Positions 7,167 through 13,555 of a stretch of DNA of 27,872 nt are shown one piece after another; position 1 is the stretch's first letter, and each line of letters starts with the position of its first letter. This stretch comes from a virus. The stretch spans positions 1 to 27,872 of IMG/VR virus record IMGVR_UViG_3300027782_000289; one strand, written 5' to 3'. The translations under genes and the position numbers were made by a program. Below the pieces are notes generated by a model. The model was not told the DNA's origin. It searched no databases and worked only from the letters and a program-made list of their open reading frames with translations.

Positions 7167-7499
7167 CTAATCTTTTTCCCAATATGATATACCATCTTCA
7201 TCATAATCATCCCAGTTCTGACCTGACACATCTTTTCTAATTTGATCTAGCCAAGCACTGGTATCTATTAAATAATATGTGCCCCACCATTCGTAAGGCT
7301 TATTAAGATACTTCCACATTTTTGCGTGGTATTTATAACGAAATCCTAAATTACTATCTAAAGACTCATCTAAGTCAATAGCTTTAACTAGGTGATTACC
7401 AGCATAGCCTCCAAGAAAGTTTCCAATCCACCTAAGAGGAAGTATCTTTGTCTTGTTTATCTTCTGTGACATTCTGAGGAACCCATCTGAGTCGTCCAT
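7167..7499 (-). CDS. hypothetical phage protein
   Basis: A basic/aromatic protein of about 110 residues with GFRYKYHAKMWKYLNKPYEWWGTYY in the middle and an acidic end (NWDDYDEDGISYWEKD). The family is not recognised. The start is uncertain: ATG at 7499 has GAGAG 7 nt upstream, while ATG at 7517 or 7472 is also possible. It overlaps the small gene at 7432-7563 in another frame. Confidence 0.6.
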   Translation of the reverse strand: MDDSDGFLRMSQKINKTKILPLRWIGNFLGGYAGNHLVKAIDLDESLDSNLGFRYKYHAKMWKYLNKPYEWWGTYYLIDTSAWLDQIRKDVSGQNWDDYDEDGISYWEKD

Positions 7500-7563
7500 T
7501 TTTGTACTCTCTTTCATACCCTAAAGCTTTCCAGTCCATCTGCATAATCTTAGGTTCTTTCAT
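7432..7563 (-). CDS. 43-residue hypothetical protein, leaderless
   Basis: The product is MKEPKIMQMDWKALGYEREYKN and a polar tail. It is directly preceded by TATACT and six bases, so the A of the ATG is the predicted transcription start. It overlaps the following gene by up to 68 nt in another frame, an unusually long overlap; one of the two starts may be wrong. Confidence 0.5.
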   Translation of the reverse strand: MKEPKIMQMDWKALGYEREYKNGRLRWVPQNVTEDKQDKDTSS

Positions 7564-7569
7564 TTATTC

Positions 7570-7598
7570 AGTATACCTTAAAGTTAGGGCTTAGTCAA
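7570..7598 (-). promoter_or_regulatory. canonical promoter, leaderless
   Basis: TTGACT, 17 nt, TATACT, then six bases to the ATG at 7563. It overlaps the 3' end of the upstream gene. Confidence 0.75.
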
Positions 7599-7830
7599 CT
7601 GCTGGTTTTTGTTTCCACTTGGTCTTTACCCAAGTGCCTATCTTATTAATGTTAACTTTTTCTCTTAACACTTCTGCAAAATCTGTGCTTATATCAGATC
7701 CAAGATACTCTTCGCCTGTCTCTAAATCCGTTAGTTTCCATTTTCCAGGGGCTTTGGTATGAATAATTAACTCAACTGGCTTATCAAAAGAGTCAACTTC
7801 TGAACCATCTTTTAGTATTCTTTTATTCAC
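7591..7830 (-). CDS. 79-residue hypothetical protein
   Basis: A basic, probably beta-rich protein (SFDKPVELIIHTKAPGKWKLTDLETGEEYLG...). It starts with GTG one base after the stop of the methyltransferase gene, implying coupling. No family recognised. Confidence 0.65.
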   Translation of the reverse strand: MNKRILKDGSEVDSFDKPVELIIHTKAPGKWKLTDLETGEEYLGSDISTDFAEVLREKVNINKIGTWVKTKWKQKPAVD

Positions 7831-7831
7831 T

Positions 7832-8425
7832 TTACAGAGTATCCCACTTAAAATATTTTCTGTAGTCTTCTAAGGAAACAACATTAGGGTCTACCCACCA
7901 GTCTTCATGAATCTCTCTAACAACTAATGAATATCCAAGAGAATCAAGAATCTCTCTTTGCATATCTCTAATTGATGTATTCTTCCAATACATATTTGCA
8001 TCATGCTCAAATGTTATAACTGAAAATCTATACTTATTTAGTGGAACAGAGATTAGTCCATGCAGGCTAGTATAAGCACTACCAACTGGTCTTCCTTTTT
8101 GATCATAGCCAGCGTCAATATCTACTTGAAGGTAATCAATTTGTTCTGGAAAATTATTTTCTTCAAAGTAATTTATATAGTTAAACTTGGTTGCATCACC
8201 AAGAATACATGGGTTCTTTCTATTTTCTGATACTTCTTTGTGAAGCTCTGGAACTATCTCAAATGACACACCAGACCAATCAAATTCATTTTCAAGTCTA
8301 TAGGTATTGCTACCATTTTTTGAATGTGCAGCACCTAATTCAACATAGTGACCATTCTTTTTATTTTTGAGTACGTTTAGTACAAATTCTTCTTGAGAAC
8401 TTCTATCATTCCATGTTTGTTCCAT
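7832..8425 (-). CDS. FkbM-type SAM-dependent methyltransferase
   Basis: A 197-residue protein with a Rossmann-type SAM site: GHYVELGAAHSKNGSNTY (about 25-42) as motif I, VSFEIVPELHKE (53-64) with the acidic ribose-binding residue, and DYLQVDIDAGYD (97-108) followed by FSVITFEHD. This matches the FkbM/Methyltransf_21 family, which O-methylates sugars and other small hydroxyls. It is followed without a gap by a small gene; the upstream run AAGGGGGGG is about 11 nt before the ATG. The nearby glycosyltransferase suggests a glycan substrate. Confidence 0.8.
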   Translation of the reverse strand: MEQTWNDRSSQEEFVLNVLKNKKNGHYVELGAAHSKNGSNTYRLENEFDWSGVSFEIVPELHKEVSENRKNPCILGDATKFNYINYFEENNFPEQIDYLQVDIDAGYDQKGRPVGSAYTSLHGLISVPLNKYRFSVITFEHDANMYWKNTSIRDMQREILDSLGYSLVVREIHEDWWVDPNVVSLEDYRKYFKWDTL

Positions 8426-8452
8426 ATATTAAACAACCCCCCCTTTGTGGAT

Positions 8453-8578
8453 TTAAGAAATTAGTCCCATTGACAAATGATCTAGGCAAACATCTGCAAC
8501 TATATAGTCAGAATGTTCTACCACAACATCGTAATGTGTTGCATCTTTTTCGCAAAAAAAGCATTCTGATTTATTCAT
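8453..8578 (-). CDS. 41-residue zinc-finger-like protein, leaderless
   Basis: MNKSECFFCEKDATHYDVV and, near residue 31, C-L-D-H: two Cys-x2-Cys/His pairs spaced like a treble-clef knuckle. TGG-TATGAT lies six bases before the ATG; the -35 region is poor, so this looks like an extended -10 promoter. Unknown function. Confidence 0.62.
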   Translation of the reverse strand: MNKSECFFCEKDATHYDVVVEHSDYIVADVCLDHLSMGLIS

Positions 8579-8602
8579 ATATATATCATACCACAAACAA
8601 GA

Positions 8603-9268
8603 TTAAAATAAGCTGTGATCAAACAAGCATTTAGCAAAATGTTGTCCTCTAATCTCTATGTCTTCTTTAGATTTAAAATAATTACAATGGTGCACTGGCA
8701 TTTTTGAAATGTGGACATCATTTATATTATCAATAATAACCTTATTATACATTTCTGGCCCTGTAGCTTTTATCCACATAGCATCTATTAATGTTGTGTC
8801 TGGCACTCCGTAAATCATATCTTTGCATTTTTGTACCATTGATTCAATTATTTTCAGTAAAACCTTGTTGTTTGGAGCAGCAACGATGCAGCAGTTATTG
8901 TATACGTTTGTACCTAAATTAGAGGCAGCATTTATTGATGCATTAAAGTTTATTAATTCTTTGCATTCATCACTATTAATATCCATCACTAATACAGCAT
9001 CTAAATCTGAATAAATACCACCATACCTATAAAGAATTAGATATCTCCAAAAATCAGACTTATGTATACCAGGGACTATGTGATCATACAAATATAGATA
9101 CTGAGGAAATTCTGTTTCTATAAAATTTCTTCTGTCTTTAGCAGAATGATACCTGTAGGTCCAGCCCACAGTATTTTTTTTCCATATACCTGATGCATAC
9201 TTATAAATTTCTGGAAGATCTTTATACTCACATTCATGAGTCTGCCAAATTATTTTTGGTATTGACAC
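8603..9268 (-). CDS. GT32 (OCH1-type) glycosyltransferase
   Basis: A 221-residue protein starting SIPKIIWQTHE, with SDFWRYLILYRYGGIYSDLDAVL (about 71-93). The R-Y-x-x-L-x-x-x-G-G-I-Y-x-D-x-D signature with DLD at 88-90 is the sugar-nucleotide/metal motif of the Gly_transf_sug (DXD) family. Its late VHHCNYFKS segment is also typical in position. The start is GTG at 9268, six bases after the stop of the peroxidase-like gene, in one operon with it. The likely role is adding a hexose to a surface or phage glycan; acceptor unknown. Confidence 0.85.
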   Translation of the reverse strand: MSIPKIIWQTHECEYKDLPEIYKYASGIWKKNTVGWTYRYHSAKDRRNFIETEFPQYLYLYDHIVPGIHKSDFWRYLILYRYGGIYSDLDAVLVMDINSDECKELINFNASINAASNLGTNVYNNCCIVAAPNNKVLLKIIESMVQKCKDMIYGVPDTTLIDAMWIKATGPEMYNKVIIDNINDVHISKMPVHHCNYFKSKEDIEIRGQHFAKCLFDHSLF

Positions 9269-9274
9269 GATATT

Positions 9275-10051
9275 TTATGCGTTTGGATTTATTAAAGACT
9301 TTTTCCCTGCAATAAGATCTTCAATAAGAGCACATACTACAGCGTACTCTTCTTCAAAAACCTTTAGAGATCTTCCTGGACCAACATCAATAGTACGTCC
9401 TTCTCTTGCTGCTGCTTCTTTAACACCTTTTTCAGAGTCATAGTTTAGAACTGTGCATTGAAACCACTTTGCAGCATACCCATCTCTATCAATAAGATAT
9501 TTTTCAAAGTTTCCACCTTGTTCTGCTCCAGCAGTGTCCATGTTAAGCCAATATGAGTAGTATTCTTTTTTGTTTGTAATGCCTAATTCTTTTTCTTTAC
9601 TTGCCATTGCGTTCATTTGTTCAGCAATTTCTTTGTATAGTTCATGAGGCTCTTGCTTAGCATGGCCCAGTCCATTTACGTTAGTGTCACCCTTATGCTC
9701 ATTAAGCTCATTAACAGAAGCATTTGGATTTGATGCTACCATTTCTGAAAACTGAAAGGTAGTTCCATAAACATCTTTACCATAATTAGCTGAATCTGCA
9801 CCACATGTAATACCTTGTGACCACTTACCGTGAGTAATTCCAGGACCGCAGTAGTCATTAGTAGGGATAGCAATAACCTGGAAGTCATCTCCACCGTACT
9901 TATCTTGAAGCCACTGTAGAACTTCCATTTGGTTTGCGTTACCGCAACCTACAGTAGTGTTTACTAGTAGACCAACCTTGCCTTTAAATTGATCTAAAAA
10001 GTTAGGGGCTTCATCAGCCGAAAGCAGCGGGATATCATAAATAGGTTTCAT
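9275..10051 (-). CDS. glutathione-peroxidase-like thiol peroxidase with insertion
   Basis: A 258-residue protein with a thioredoxin-fold GPx pattern: IYDIPLL, LDQFKGKVGLLVNTTVGCGNANQMEVLQWL (about 19-48; Cys36 at the peroxidatic position, Gln41), FQVIAIPTNDYCGPG (57-71) and NFEKYLIDRDGYAAKWF (181-197). Family members are 160-200 residues; here about 70 extra residues (roughly 75-150) separate the ND and FEKYL motifs, including extra Cys at 68 and 83. It is leaderless: TGATATAAT stands six bases before the ATG. It leads the operon with the GT32 gene. Confidence 0.82.
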   Translation of the reverse strand: MKPIYDIPLLSADEAPNFLDQFKGKVGLLVNTTVGCGNANQMEVLQWLQDKYGGDDFQVIAIPTNDYCGPGITHGKWSQGITCGADSANYGKDVYGTTFQFSEMVASNPNASVNELNEHKGDTNVNGLGHAKQEPHELYKEIAEQMNAMASKEKELGITNKKEYYSYWLNMDTAGAEQGGNFEKYLIDRDGYAAKWFQCTVLNYDSEKGVKEAAAREGRTIDVGPGRSLKVFEEEYAVVCALIEDLIAGKKSLINPNA

Positions 10052-10066
10052 AGTTGTATTATATCA

Positions 10067-10204
10067 CTAATTAGCAGAGCATGTTAAGCATACAAATGGC
10101 TCATCATTAGCCTTTACATATAGTTGATTACATTGGCTACAGGCTACCTTGTAAGAATCAATCTTCTTAGCATATAGGCTCCAAGAGGATTCAAACTTGT
10201 TCAT
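10067..10204 (-). CDS. 45-residue zinc-ribbon protein
   Basis: MNKFESSWSLYAKKIDSYK, then VACSQCNQLY and VCLTCSAN: two C-x-x-C knuckles about 14 residues apart, a classical zinc ribbon. It starts 3 nt after the upstream stop (10208), in a two-gene unit with another zinc-ribbon protein. Confidence 0.65.
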   Translation of the reverse strand: MNKFESSWSLYAKKIDSYKVACSQCNQLYVKANDEPFVCLTCSAN

Positions 10205-10207
10205 AAA

Positions 10208-10396
10208 TTACTTACAAACCAAGCAGTAGAATGGGGCACGGAGATTATTTTTATGTGTGTATATGGTTTGTGCACACTTATGGCAATTAATATTTATCAT
10301 ATTAGGATCTGAAGCAGGCATTGAGAGTTTAATGCTTCTAGTGTAGTAATATTTGGTGGCATACCAAGTAAGTAATATTAAAGTTATTGTTAGCAT
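10208..10396 (-). CDS. membrane-anchored zinc-ribbon protein, leaderless
   Basis: A 62-residue protein with an N-terminal hydrophobic segment (MLTITLILLTWYATKYYY) and a C-terminal zinc ribbon (INCHKCAQTIY... FYCLVCK). The ATG at 10396, not the one at 10399, is six bases downstream of TGATATAAT, so the second methionine is the likely leaderless start. A membrane-tethered ribbon is unusual; function unknown. Confidence 0.65.
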   Translation of the reverse strand: MLTITLILLTWYATKYYYTRSIKLSMPASDPNMININCHKCAQTIYTHKNNLRAPFYCLVCK

Positions 10397-10417
10397 CATA
10401 CTATTATATCAGAGCCA

Positions 10418-10558
10418 TTACTCAAAGTCAACTTGGGCCTCAAACATATCTAATGTTATTGGAGTTGATGCGTCATCATCCATAGCCCCACAGACAGCAC
10501 ATGTTACTTGACCATCAAGGTCTAATTGGTAGTCGCACCCATACTTTGTACATGTCAT
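10418..10558 (-). CDS. 46-residue zinc-ribbon protein, leaderless
   Basis: MTCTKYGCDYQLDLDGQVTCAVCGAMDDDAS: C-x4-C and C-x-x-C-G form a ribbon, followed by an acidic tail ending FEAQVDFE. The promoter at 10565-10593 places the transcript start on the ATG. Compact zinc ribbons with acidic tails can bind nucleic acid or polymerase, but nothing here proves this. Confidence 0.65.
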   Translation of the reverse strand: MTCTKYGCDYQLDLDGQVTCAVCGAMDDDASTPITLDMFEAQVDFE

Positions 10559-10564
10559 ATATAC

Positions 10565-10593
10565 ATCATACCATTCGGCGAAAAAATTGTCAA
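10565..10593 (-). promoter_or_regulatory. consensus promoter, leaderless
   Basis: TTGACA, 17 nt, TGG-TATGAT and six bases to the ATG at 10558. Both hexamers and the extended -10 are close to sigma-70-type consensus. Confidence 0.8.
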
Positions 10594-10661
10594 GTCCTTA
10601 AAGTTCGGCGGAAAATAGAGGTATCAAACCATCTCATGCTCCAAAGGAGCACTATTGGTTA

Positions 10662-11132
10662 CTATCCTACCGTTGCCCACTTTATGATATTACACTTTCC
10701 GTGAGAAGGTCTGACATTTTCAAGGGTATCTAAACCGCCCCTTGATAAAGGATAGACATGATCTATATGAAGACCCTTCTCCCATCCATCCTGTCCTACT
10801 TGTCTTGGAGCATTTAAATCTATTGAGGTTTGACAGATATGACAGTCTAAACCATATGTTGAGAGCACATCAATATCTGAATAATTACCTGGCTCTGTAT
10901 TATTTCTACGAAAATGCCTACTAGCATTAGGAGTGCGAAATCTCCAGTCTCTTCGTAATGTATTTATTTGATCCTTACGAATAACTCTTTGATTCTTCCA
11001 ATAGGCTCTCTCAGCTTCTTGGCAGGGTAAACAAGGATCTTCTTTCTTATCTCGTCTATGCCAATCATAACCAGAGCGAGTACCATGTTCTGGCTCTGAC
11101 TTATGCCTTAGAGACACACCAAATCCTACCAT
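10662..11132 (-). CDS. HNH endonuclease
   Basis: A 156-residue protein. The N-terminal part EHGTRSGYDWHRRDKKEDPCLPCQEAE has a zinc-type C-x-x-C (34/37), often found fused in phage HNH proteins. The HNH core has CHIC (97/100), LHIDHVYPLSRGG (121-133, catalytic His-Asp-His), N139 and HGKCN (144-148). The ATG at 11132 overlaps the end of a short zinc-finger frame. It could be a homing nuclease or a phage nicking nuclease. No intron or intein is seen in adjacent genes. Confidence 0.88.
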   Translation of the reverse strand: MVGFGVSLRHKSEPEHGTRSGYDWHRRDKKEDPCLPCQEAERAYWKNQRVIRKDQINTLRRDWRFRTPNASRHFRRNNTEPGNYSDIDVLSTYGLDCHICQTSIDLNAPRQVGQDGWEKGLHIDHVYPLSRGGLDTLENVRPSHGKCNIIKWATVG

Positions 11133-11226
11133 CAGTCATGGTTTGATGAGTCTCCCAGAAGAGTGGATCTTTATGTGATAAACCACATGTTTGGCATTCA
11201 TTCTTAATAATTTCTATGTCTCCAAT
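11101..11226 (-). CDS. small zinc-finger frame without an ordinary start codon
   Basis: The frame reads IKNECQTCGLSHKDPLFWETHQTMTDGRIWCVSKA and stops at 11101. C-x-x-C-G, a central Trp and a late Cys look like a real small zinc protein. Upstream of the cysteines there is no ATG, GTG or TTG before the in-frame stop; only ATT or ATA could start it. It overlaps the 3' end of the gene at 11204-11419 in another frame, so it may instead be a frameshifted C-terminal extension of that gene. The coordinates give the longest open span. Confidence 0.35.
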   Translation of the reverse strand: MGDIEIIKNECQTCGLSHKDPLFWETHQTMTDGRIWCVSKA

Positions 11227-11419
11227 TTAGCAGGGAATATACTAAAGAACCATACCAAGTCTTACTACAACGCTTAATGCCATCTTCCCCATAGTGATCA
11301 TACATAAACAGGATTAGCTTGGTTTTGTTCTTTGTTCTCAGGAACTTGCCACATGTAATACAAGACTCAAATATATACATAGGCAACGGTTTGTCAAAAT
11401 CTACATTATTTTTATTCAT
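11204..11419 (-). CDS. zinc-ribbon-like hypothetical protein, leaderless
   Basis: A product of 71 residues (MNKNNVDFDKPLPMYIFESCITCGKFLRTK...), with one C-x-x-C-G and another Cys in KRCSKTW. I chose ATG 11419 because TTGACT-N17-TATGCT (11427-11455) places the transcript start one base before it; an ATG at 11431 would add four residues. Unknown function. Confidence 0.6.
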   Translation of the reverse strand: MNKNNVDFDKPLPMYIFESCITCGKFLRTKNKTKLILFMYDHYGEDGIKRCSKTWYGSLVYSLLNWRHRNY

Positions 11420-11456
11420 AGGTTTAAGCATATCATATACCTATCCCAAAGTCAAG

Positions 11457-11528
11457 CTTCAGGTGCAGGAATCGGACCTGCATTATCAGTTTCGGAAACT
11501 GCTCTACGAGCCATTATAGGAACCTGAA
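11457..11528 (-). tRNA. tRNA-Arg(CCG), atypical
   Basis: A 72-nt cloverleaf: acceptor TTCAGGT/ACCTGAA (seven perfect pairs, unusual U1-A72), D stem CTAT/GTAG, anticodon stem GCAGT/ACTGA with a G-A mismatch at the top and loop TTCCGAA (anticodon CCG, reading CGG), T arm GCAGG/CCTGC with loop TCCGATT. The discriminator is G. TATACT at 11539-11544 would start transcription about 4 nt before the tRNA, so it has its own promoter. Confidence 0.72.
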
Positions 11529-11688
11529 CTATATATTCAGTATAGCACACCGTATTTTTCAGGGGATTTAGAGAAGAGACACATTACCTCTATAGTAAAT
11601 ACACTATGTAATAACACCTGGCTTTGAGGATATGCCCATATAGCCAGAGAGCTGTACCGTTTTTTAAATAGCATGATAAAATGATGAT

Positions 11689-11964
11689 ATGAAACCAGAA
11701 GAATGTAACGCAAGCACACAAGGACTAGGACATGCAGGTGAGTATGGGAAGATAGGTTTTTCCCCATGTAGGGCATTTGTTGCTCACGAATCAAATAAGC
11801 CATGTGATGTTATTAACAACATTAAAGAAGATTTTACTCATGAGTGTGACTGTGCTGAAACTGGATATAAGAAAAATTCAAGATCAGGTTGCGTGGAAAC
11901 GATATGTCCATGTGGGGATTTTTTATCCCATAAGGTTTTTAATACCTGTACCGCAACAATATAG
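11689..11964 (+). CDS. Cys-rich hypothetical protein, leaderless
   Basis: A product of 91 residues with ten cysteines (MKPEECNASTQGLGHAG... CDCAETGYKKNSRSGCVETICPCGDF...). The C-terminal half has C-x-C and C-x-C-G, consistent with zinc binding. TGATAAAAT stands exactly six bases before the ATG. It is transcribed rightward into the DnaA-box cluster, whose first box begins 1 nt after its stop. Confidence 0.55.
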   Translation: MKPEECNASTQGLGHAGEYGKIGFSPCRAFVAHESNKPCDVINNIKEDFTHECDCAETGYKKNSRSGCVETICPCGDFLSHKVFNTCTATI

Positions 11965-12018
11965 TTATCCACAAGTAAATAAGCATAAAATATCATAGTT
12001 ATCCACATGTTATCCACA
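11965..12018 (+). repeat. three perfect DnaA boxes
   Basis: TTATCCACA occurs at 11965-11973, 11999-12007 and 12010-12018, all in the same orientation; the last two are 11 bp apart, one helical turn. The first and third are followed by the same AGTAAAT. This is the consensus high-affinity DnaA site. Lying in an intergenic, AT-rich, repeat-dense region, it suggests a replication origin. Confidence 0.8.
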
Positions 12019-12024
12019 AGTAAA

Positions 12025-12455
12025 TCTTACTGATATTTTTAATATATGGTTTGGGTGGAGGGAAGTGGAGGATAGTGGAGTATTGAGCACTTTTACAGAT
12101 GGCGTCGTAATGTCCACGGCTTTTAAAGGGGCCTGCCAAACCTCACATAACAAACCTTACAAACCTTCAAACCTTTCTTTGGGGCATGGATCATATCATA
12201 CAAACCTCTATTTGTCAAACCTTTATAGCTTAAAAACCCTATAAAAAACCTATACAAAATTGCCCATAATGTCCAGAAATATAATAGAAAGGTTTGATAA
12301 TATTTAATAACATATCCAAAACCAGGAGAAAAGGTTTGTTATTCTATAGGGGTTTATTGTTGTATGGTTTATATATATCCCCCGTCAAAAACGGGGACGC
12401 TAAAGCGTTGATCGTAATGTCTAACAGGATTATTTGATGCGTTATGGCGGGGGAT
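12025..12455. repeat. origin-like intergenic region: iterons and hairpins
   Basis: No gene is visible. CAAACCT occurs at 12137, 12151, 12160, 12168, 12201 and 12216, and its reverse, AGGTTTG, at 12290 and 12332, around an AT-rich stretch (12225-12320). TCGTAATGTC occurs at 12105 and 12412. Two tandem hairpins follow: CCCCGT/ACGGGG at about 12380 and ACGCT/AGCGT at about 12397. An outer inverted repeat ATCCCCCG/CGGGGGAT (12378 and 12444 regions) encloses them. Adjacent DnaA boxes make an origin the simplest reading. Confidence 0.6.
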
Positions 12456-12641
12456 TTAAAAAGCTAGAACTAAAGCATATAGAGTAATAAGCACAATAGC
12501 AGTACCCAAACATACAGATAAGATCAAAGCTCTTTCTGATCCATCATCTTCTGAATTATTATCATGATGATCATGGTGTTTAGAGAAACCATTATTAATG
12601 AAGTAAGGTCCCCCATGCTTTGAAAAATAGTTTCTTCCCAT
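12456..12641 (-). CDS. His-rich single-span membrane protein, leaderless
   Basis: A 61-residue product with a basic N-terminus, a metal-binding-like KHHDHHDNNSEDD stretch (about 22-34) and a C-terminal membrane helix (LILSVCLGTAIVLITLYALVLAF). TGTTATAAT stands exactly six bases before the ATG. It is isolated between the two halves of the repeat region. Unknown function. Confidence 0.6.
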   Translation of the reverse strand: MGRNYFSKHGGPYFINNGFSKHHDHHDNNSEDDGSERALILSVCLGTAIVLITLYALVLAF

Positions 12642-12893
12642 AGCATTATTATAACATGGTTTGACAAAGAAGGTTTGATATGCTATGAATCTGGAAAATA
12701 TTTTGACTGGTCGTAATGTCTTTTATAAAATAAGGTTTGGTGGTTTGTCCATGAATCTGGAAAATTTTTAAGATCCTCGTAATGTCTGAAAATGGGAAAA
12801 ATTTGGACATATCGTAATAAGGTTTGATGGTTTTGCTCGGGACCTCGGAGGCACAACGGCAGGCTTTTGTCAAGCCCACCGCTGCCATTACTA
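12642..12893. repeat. second half of the origin-like repeat region
   Basis: AGGTTTG lies at 12671, 12733 and 12820. TCGTAATGTC lies at 12711 and 12777, with a partial copy at 12812. A 15-bp direct repeat starting ATGAATCTGG lies at 12684 and 12750. At about 12860-12890 a nested hairpin (GGCAG/CTGCC around GGCTT/AAGCC) could terminate the leftward gene at 12894. I see no convincing gene; frames here are interrupted by the repeats. Confidence 0.6.
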
Positions 12894-13106
12894 CTAGAAT
12901 AGTTTGTATTGGTTGTAGTGATTGTAACGCTCATGCATTGTGTGTTCCGCTGAGTCTGCAATAGTAATTAAACGATTGTAGATTACATTGGGTGATGACT
13001 CTGCAAGATACTGTCCCACCAAATCAAGGTCTAACCTTAAGTCTGATAGAACATTGGATAGTTGGATTGCTACCTTTTCTTCCTTTGTTACTATTTTTCG
13101 TCTCAT
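12894..13106 (-). CDS. 70-residue helical hypothetical protein
   Basis: MRRKIVTKEEKVAIQLSNVLSDLRLDLDLVGQYL... is predicted mostly helical, with a basic start and His/Tyr-rich end. AAGGAG lies 4-5 nt before the ATG, and a promoter (TTGCGC-N17-TACAAT) lies just upstream, so this gene has a normal leader. No family recognised. Confidence 0.7.
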   Translation of the reverse strand: MRRKIVTKEEKVAIQLSNVLSDLRLDLDLVGQYLAESSPNVIYNRLITIADSAEHTMHERYNHYNQYKLF

Positions 13107-13122
13107 GGTTCTCCTTCATTTC

Positions 13123-13151
13123 ATTGTACCAAAAATAAGGGGGGAGCGCAA
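13123..13151 (-). promoter_or_regulatory. promoter of the gene at 13106
   Basis: TTGCGC, 17 nt, TTGG-TACAAT. The same TGG-TACAAT -10 element is used at 13783. Confidence 0.65.
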
Positions 13152-13186
13152 CCCACCACAAATTACACTCCCCCGTTGCAGTATGA

Positions 13187-13555
13187 TTATACTACTGCGT
13201 GCTCAGGTAAATATGCTTGTATAAACTTATCCCATTTGACAGGAACATTATCAGTAACTGTCTTGTTAACAAAATCAATGATTACGGTTTGTTCACCTAA
13301 ATCATAGTTAGTACCATTAATGGCATAAATTCCAAATCCTGTTTCATCTAAAATATTGTGCTGCATTAGATAACTGATTATCATCCTGGTTCCATATGCA
13401 GCGTCATTCCAACGTGGCTTGGCATGCTCTAAAGCTTGGGCAATGTCAACTTCCCATTGGTCCTGGCCCCAGTGACTGTATAGGACAACAGATACAGATG
13501 GCTCTCCTACTGCAGGCTCTGAGTCTTTAAAAACAAAATTAATTCTTGCTCCCAT
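13187..13555 (-). CDS. actinophage-type hypothetical protein
   Basis: A 122-residue protein (MGARINFVFKDSEP... VSVVLYSHWGQDQWEVDIAQALEHAKPRW... DETGFGIYAI). The VLYSHWG and AKPRWxDxxYxTRMxIS patterns are ones I associate with a widespread small protein of actinobacteriophages with no known function. Its ATG overlaps the TAA of the upstream gene by one base (TAATG). Confidence 0.75.
   Translation of the reverse strand: MGARINFVFKDSEPAVGEPSVSVVLYSHWGQDQWEVDIAQALEHAKPRWNDAAYGTRMIISYLMQHNILDETGFGIYAINGTNYDLGEQTVIIDFVNKTVTDNVPVKWDKFIQAYLPEHAVV

Noticed and set aside
2411-10965. CGTAATGT as a genome-wide regulatory repeat
   Set aside because: Copies at 2415, 7102, 8530 and 10955 lie inside well-supported genes, where the sequence is ordinary coding. 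Only the 12.1-12.8 kb copies cluster outside genes, so only those are reported.
10662-11132. HNH nuclease as part of an intron or intein
   Set aside because: The neighbouring genes show no split domain, no splice-site motifs of an intein (no C-terminal His-Asn), and no interrupted conserved gene.
12105-12830. CRISPR array
   Set aside because: The repeats are 7-15 bp, in both orientations and irregularly spaced, with no 25-40 bp repeat or uniform spacers and no cas gene. An iteron/origin reading fits better.
12649-12961. Two overlapping leftward open frames of 79 and 92 codons
   Set aside because: They run through the direct repeats and iterons and overlap the well-supported gene at 12894-13106 in other frames; the encoded peptides simply repeat FPDS/SKYFP-like segments translated from the DNA repeats. 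No start signal supports them.
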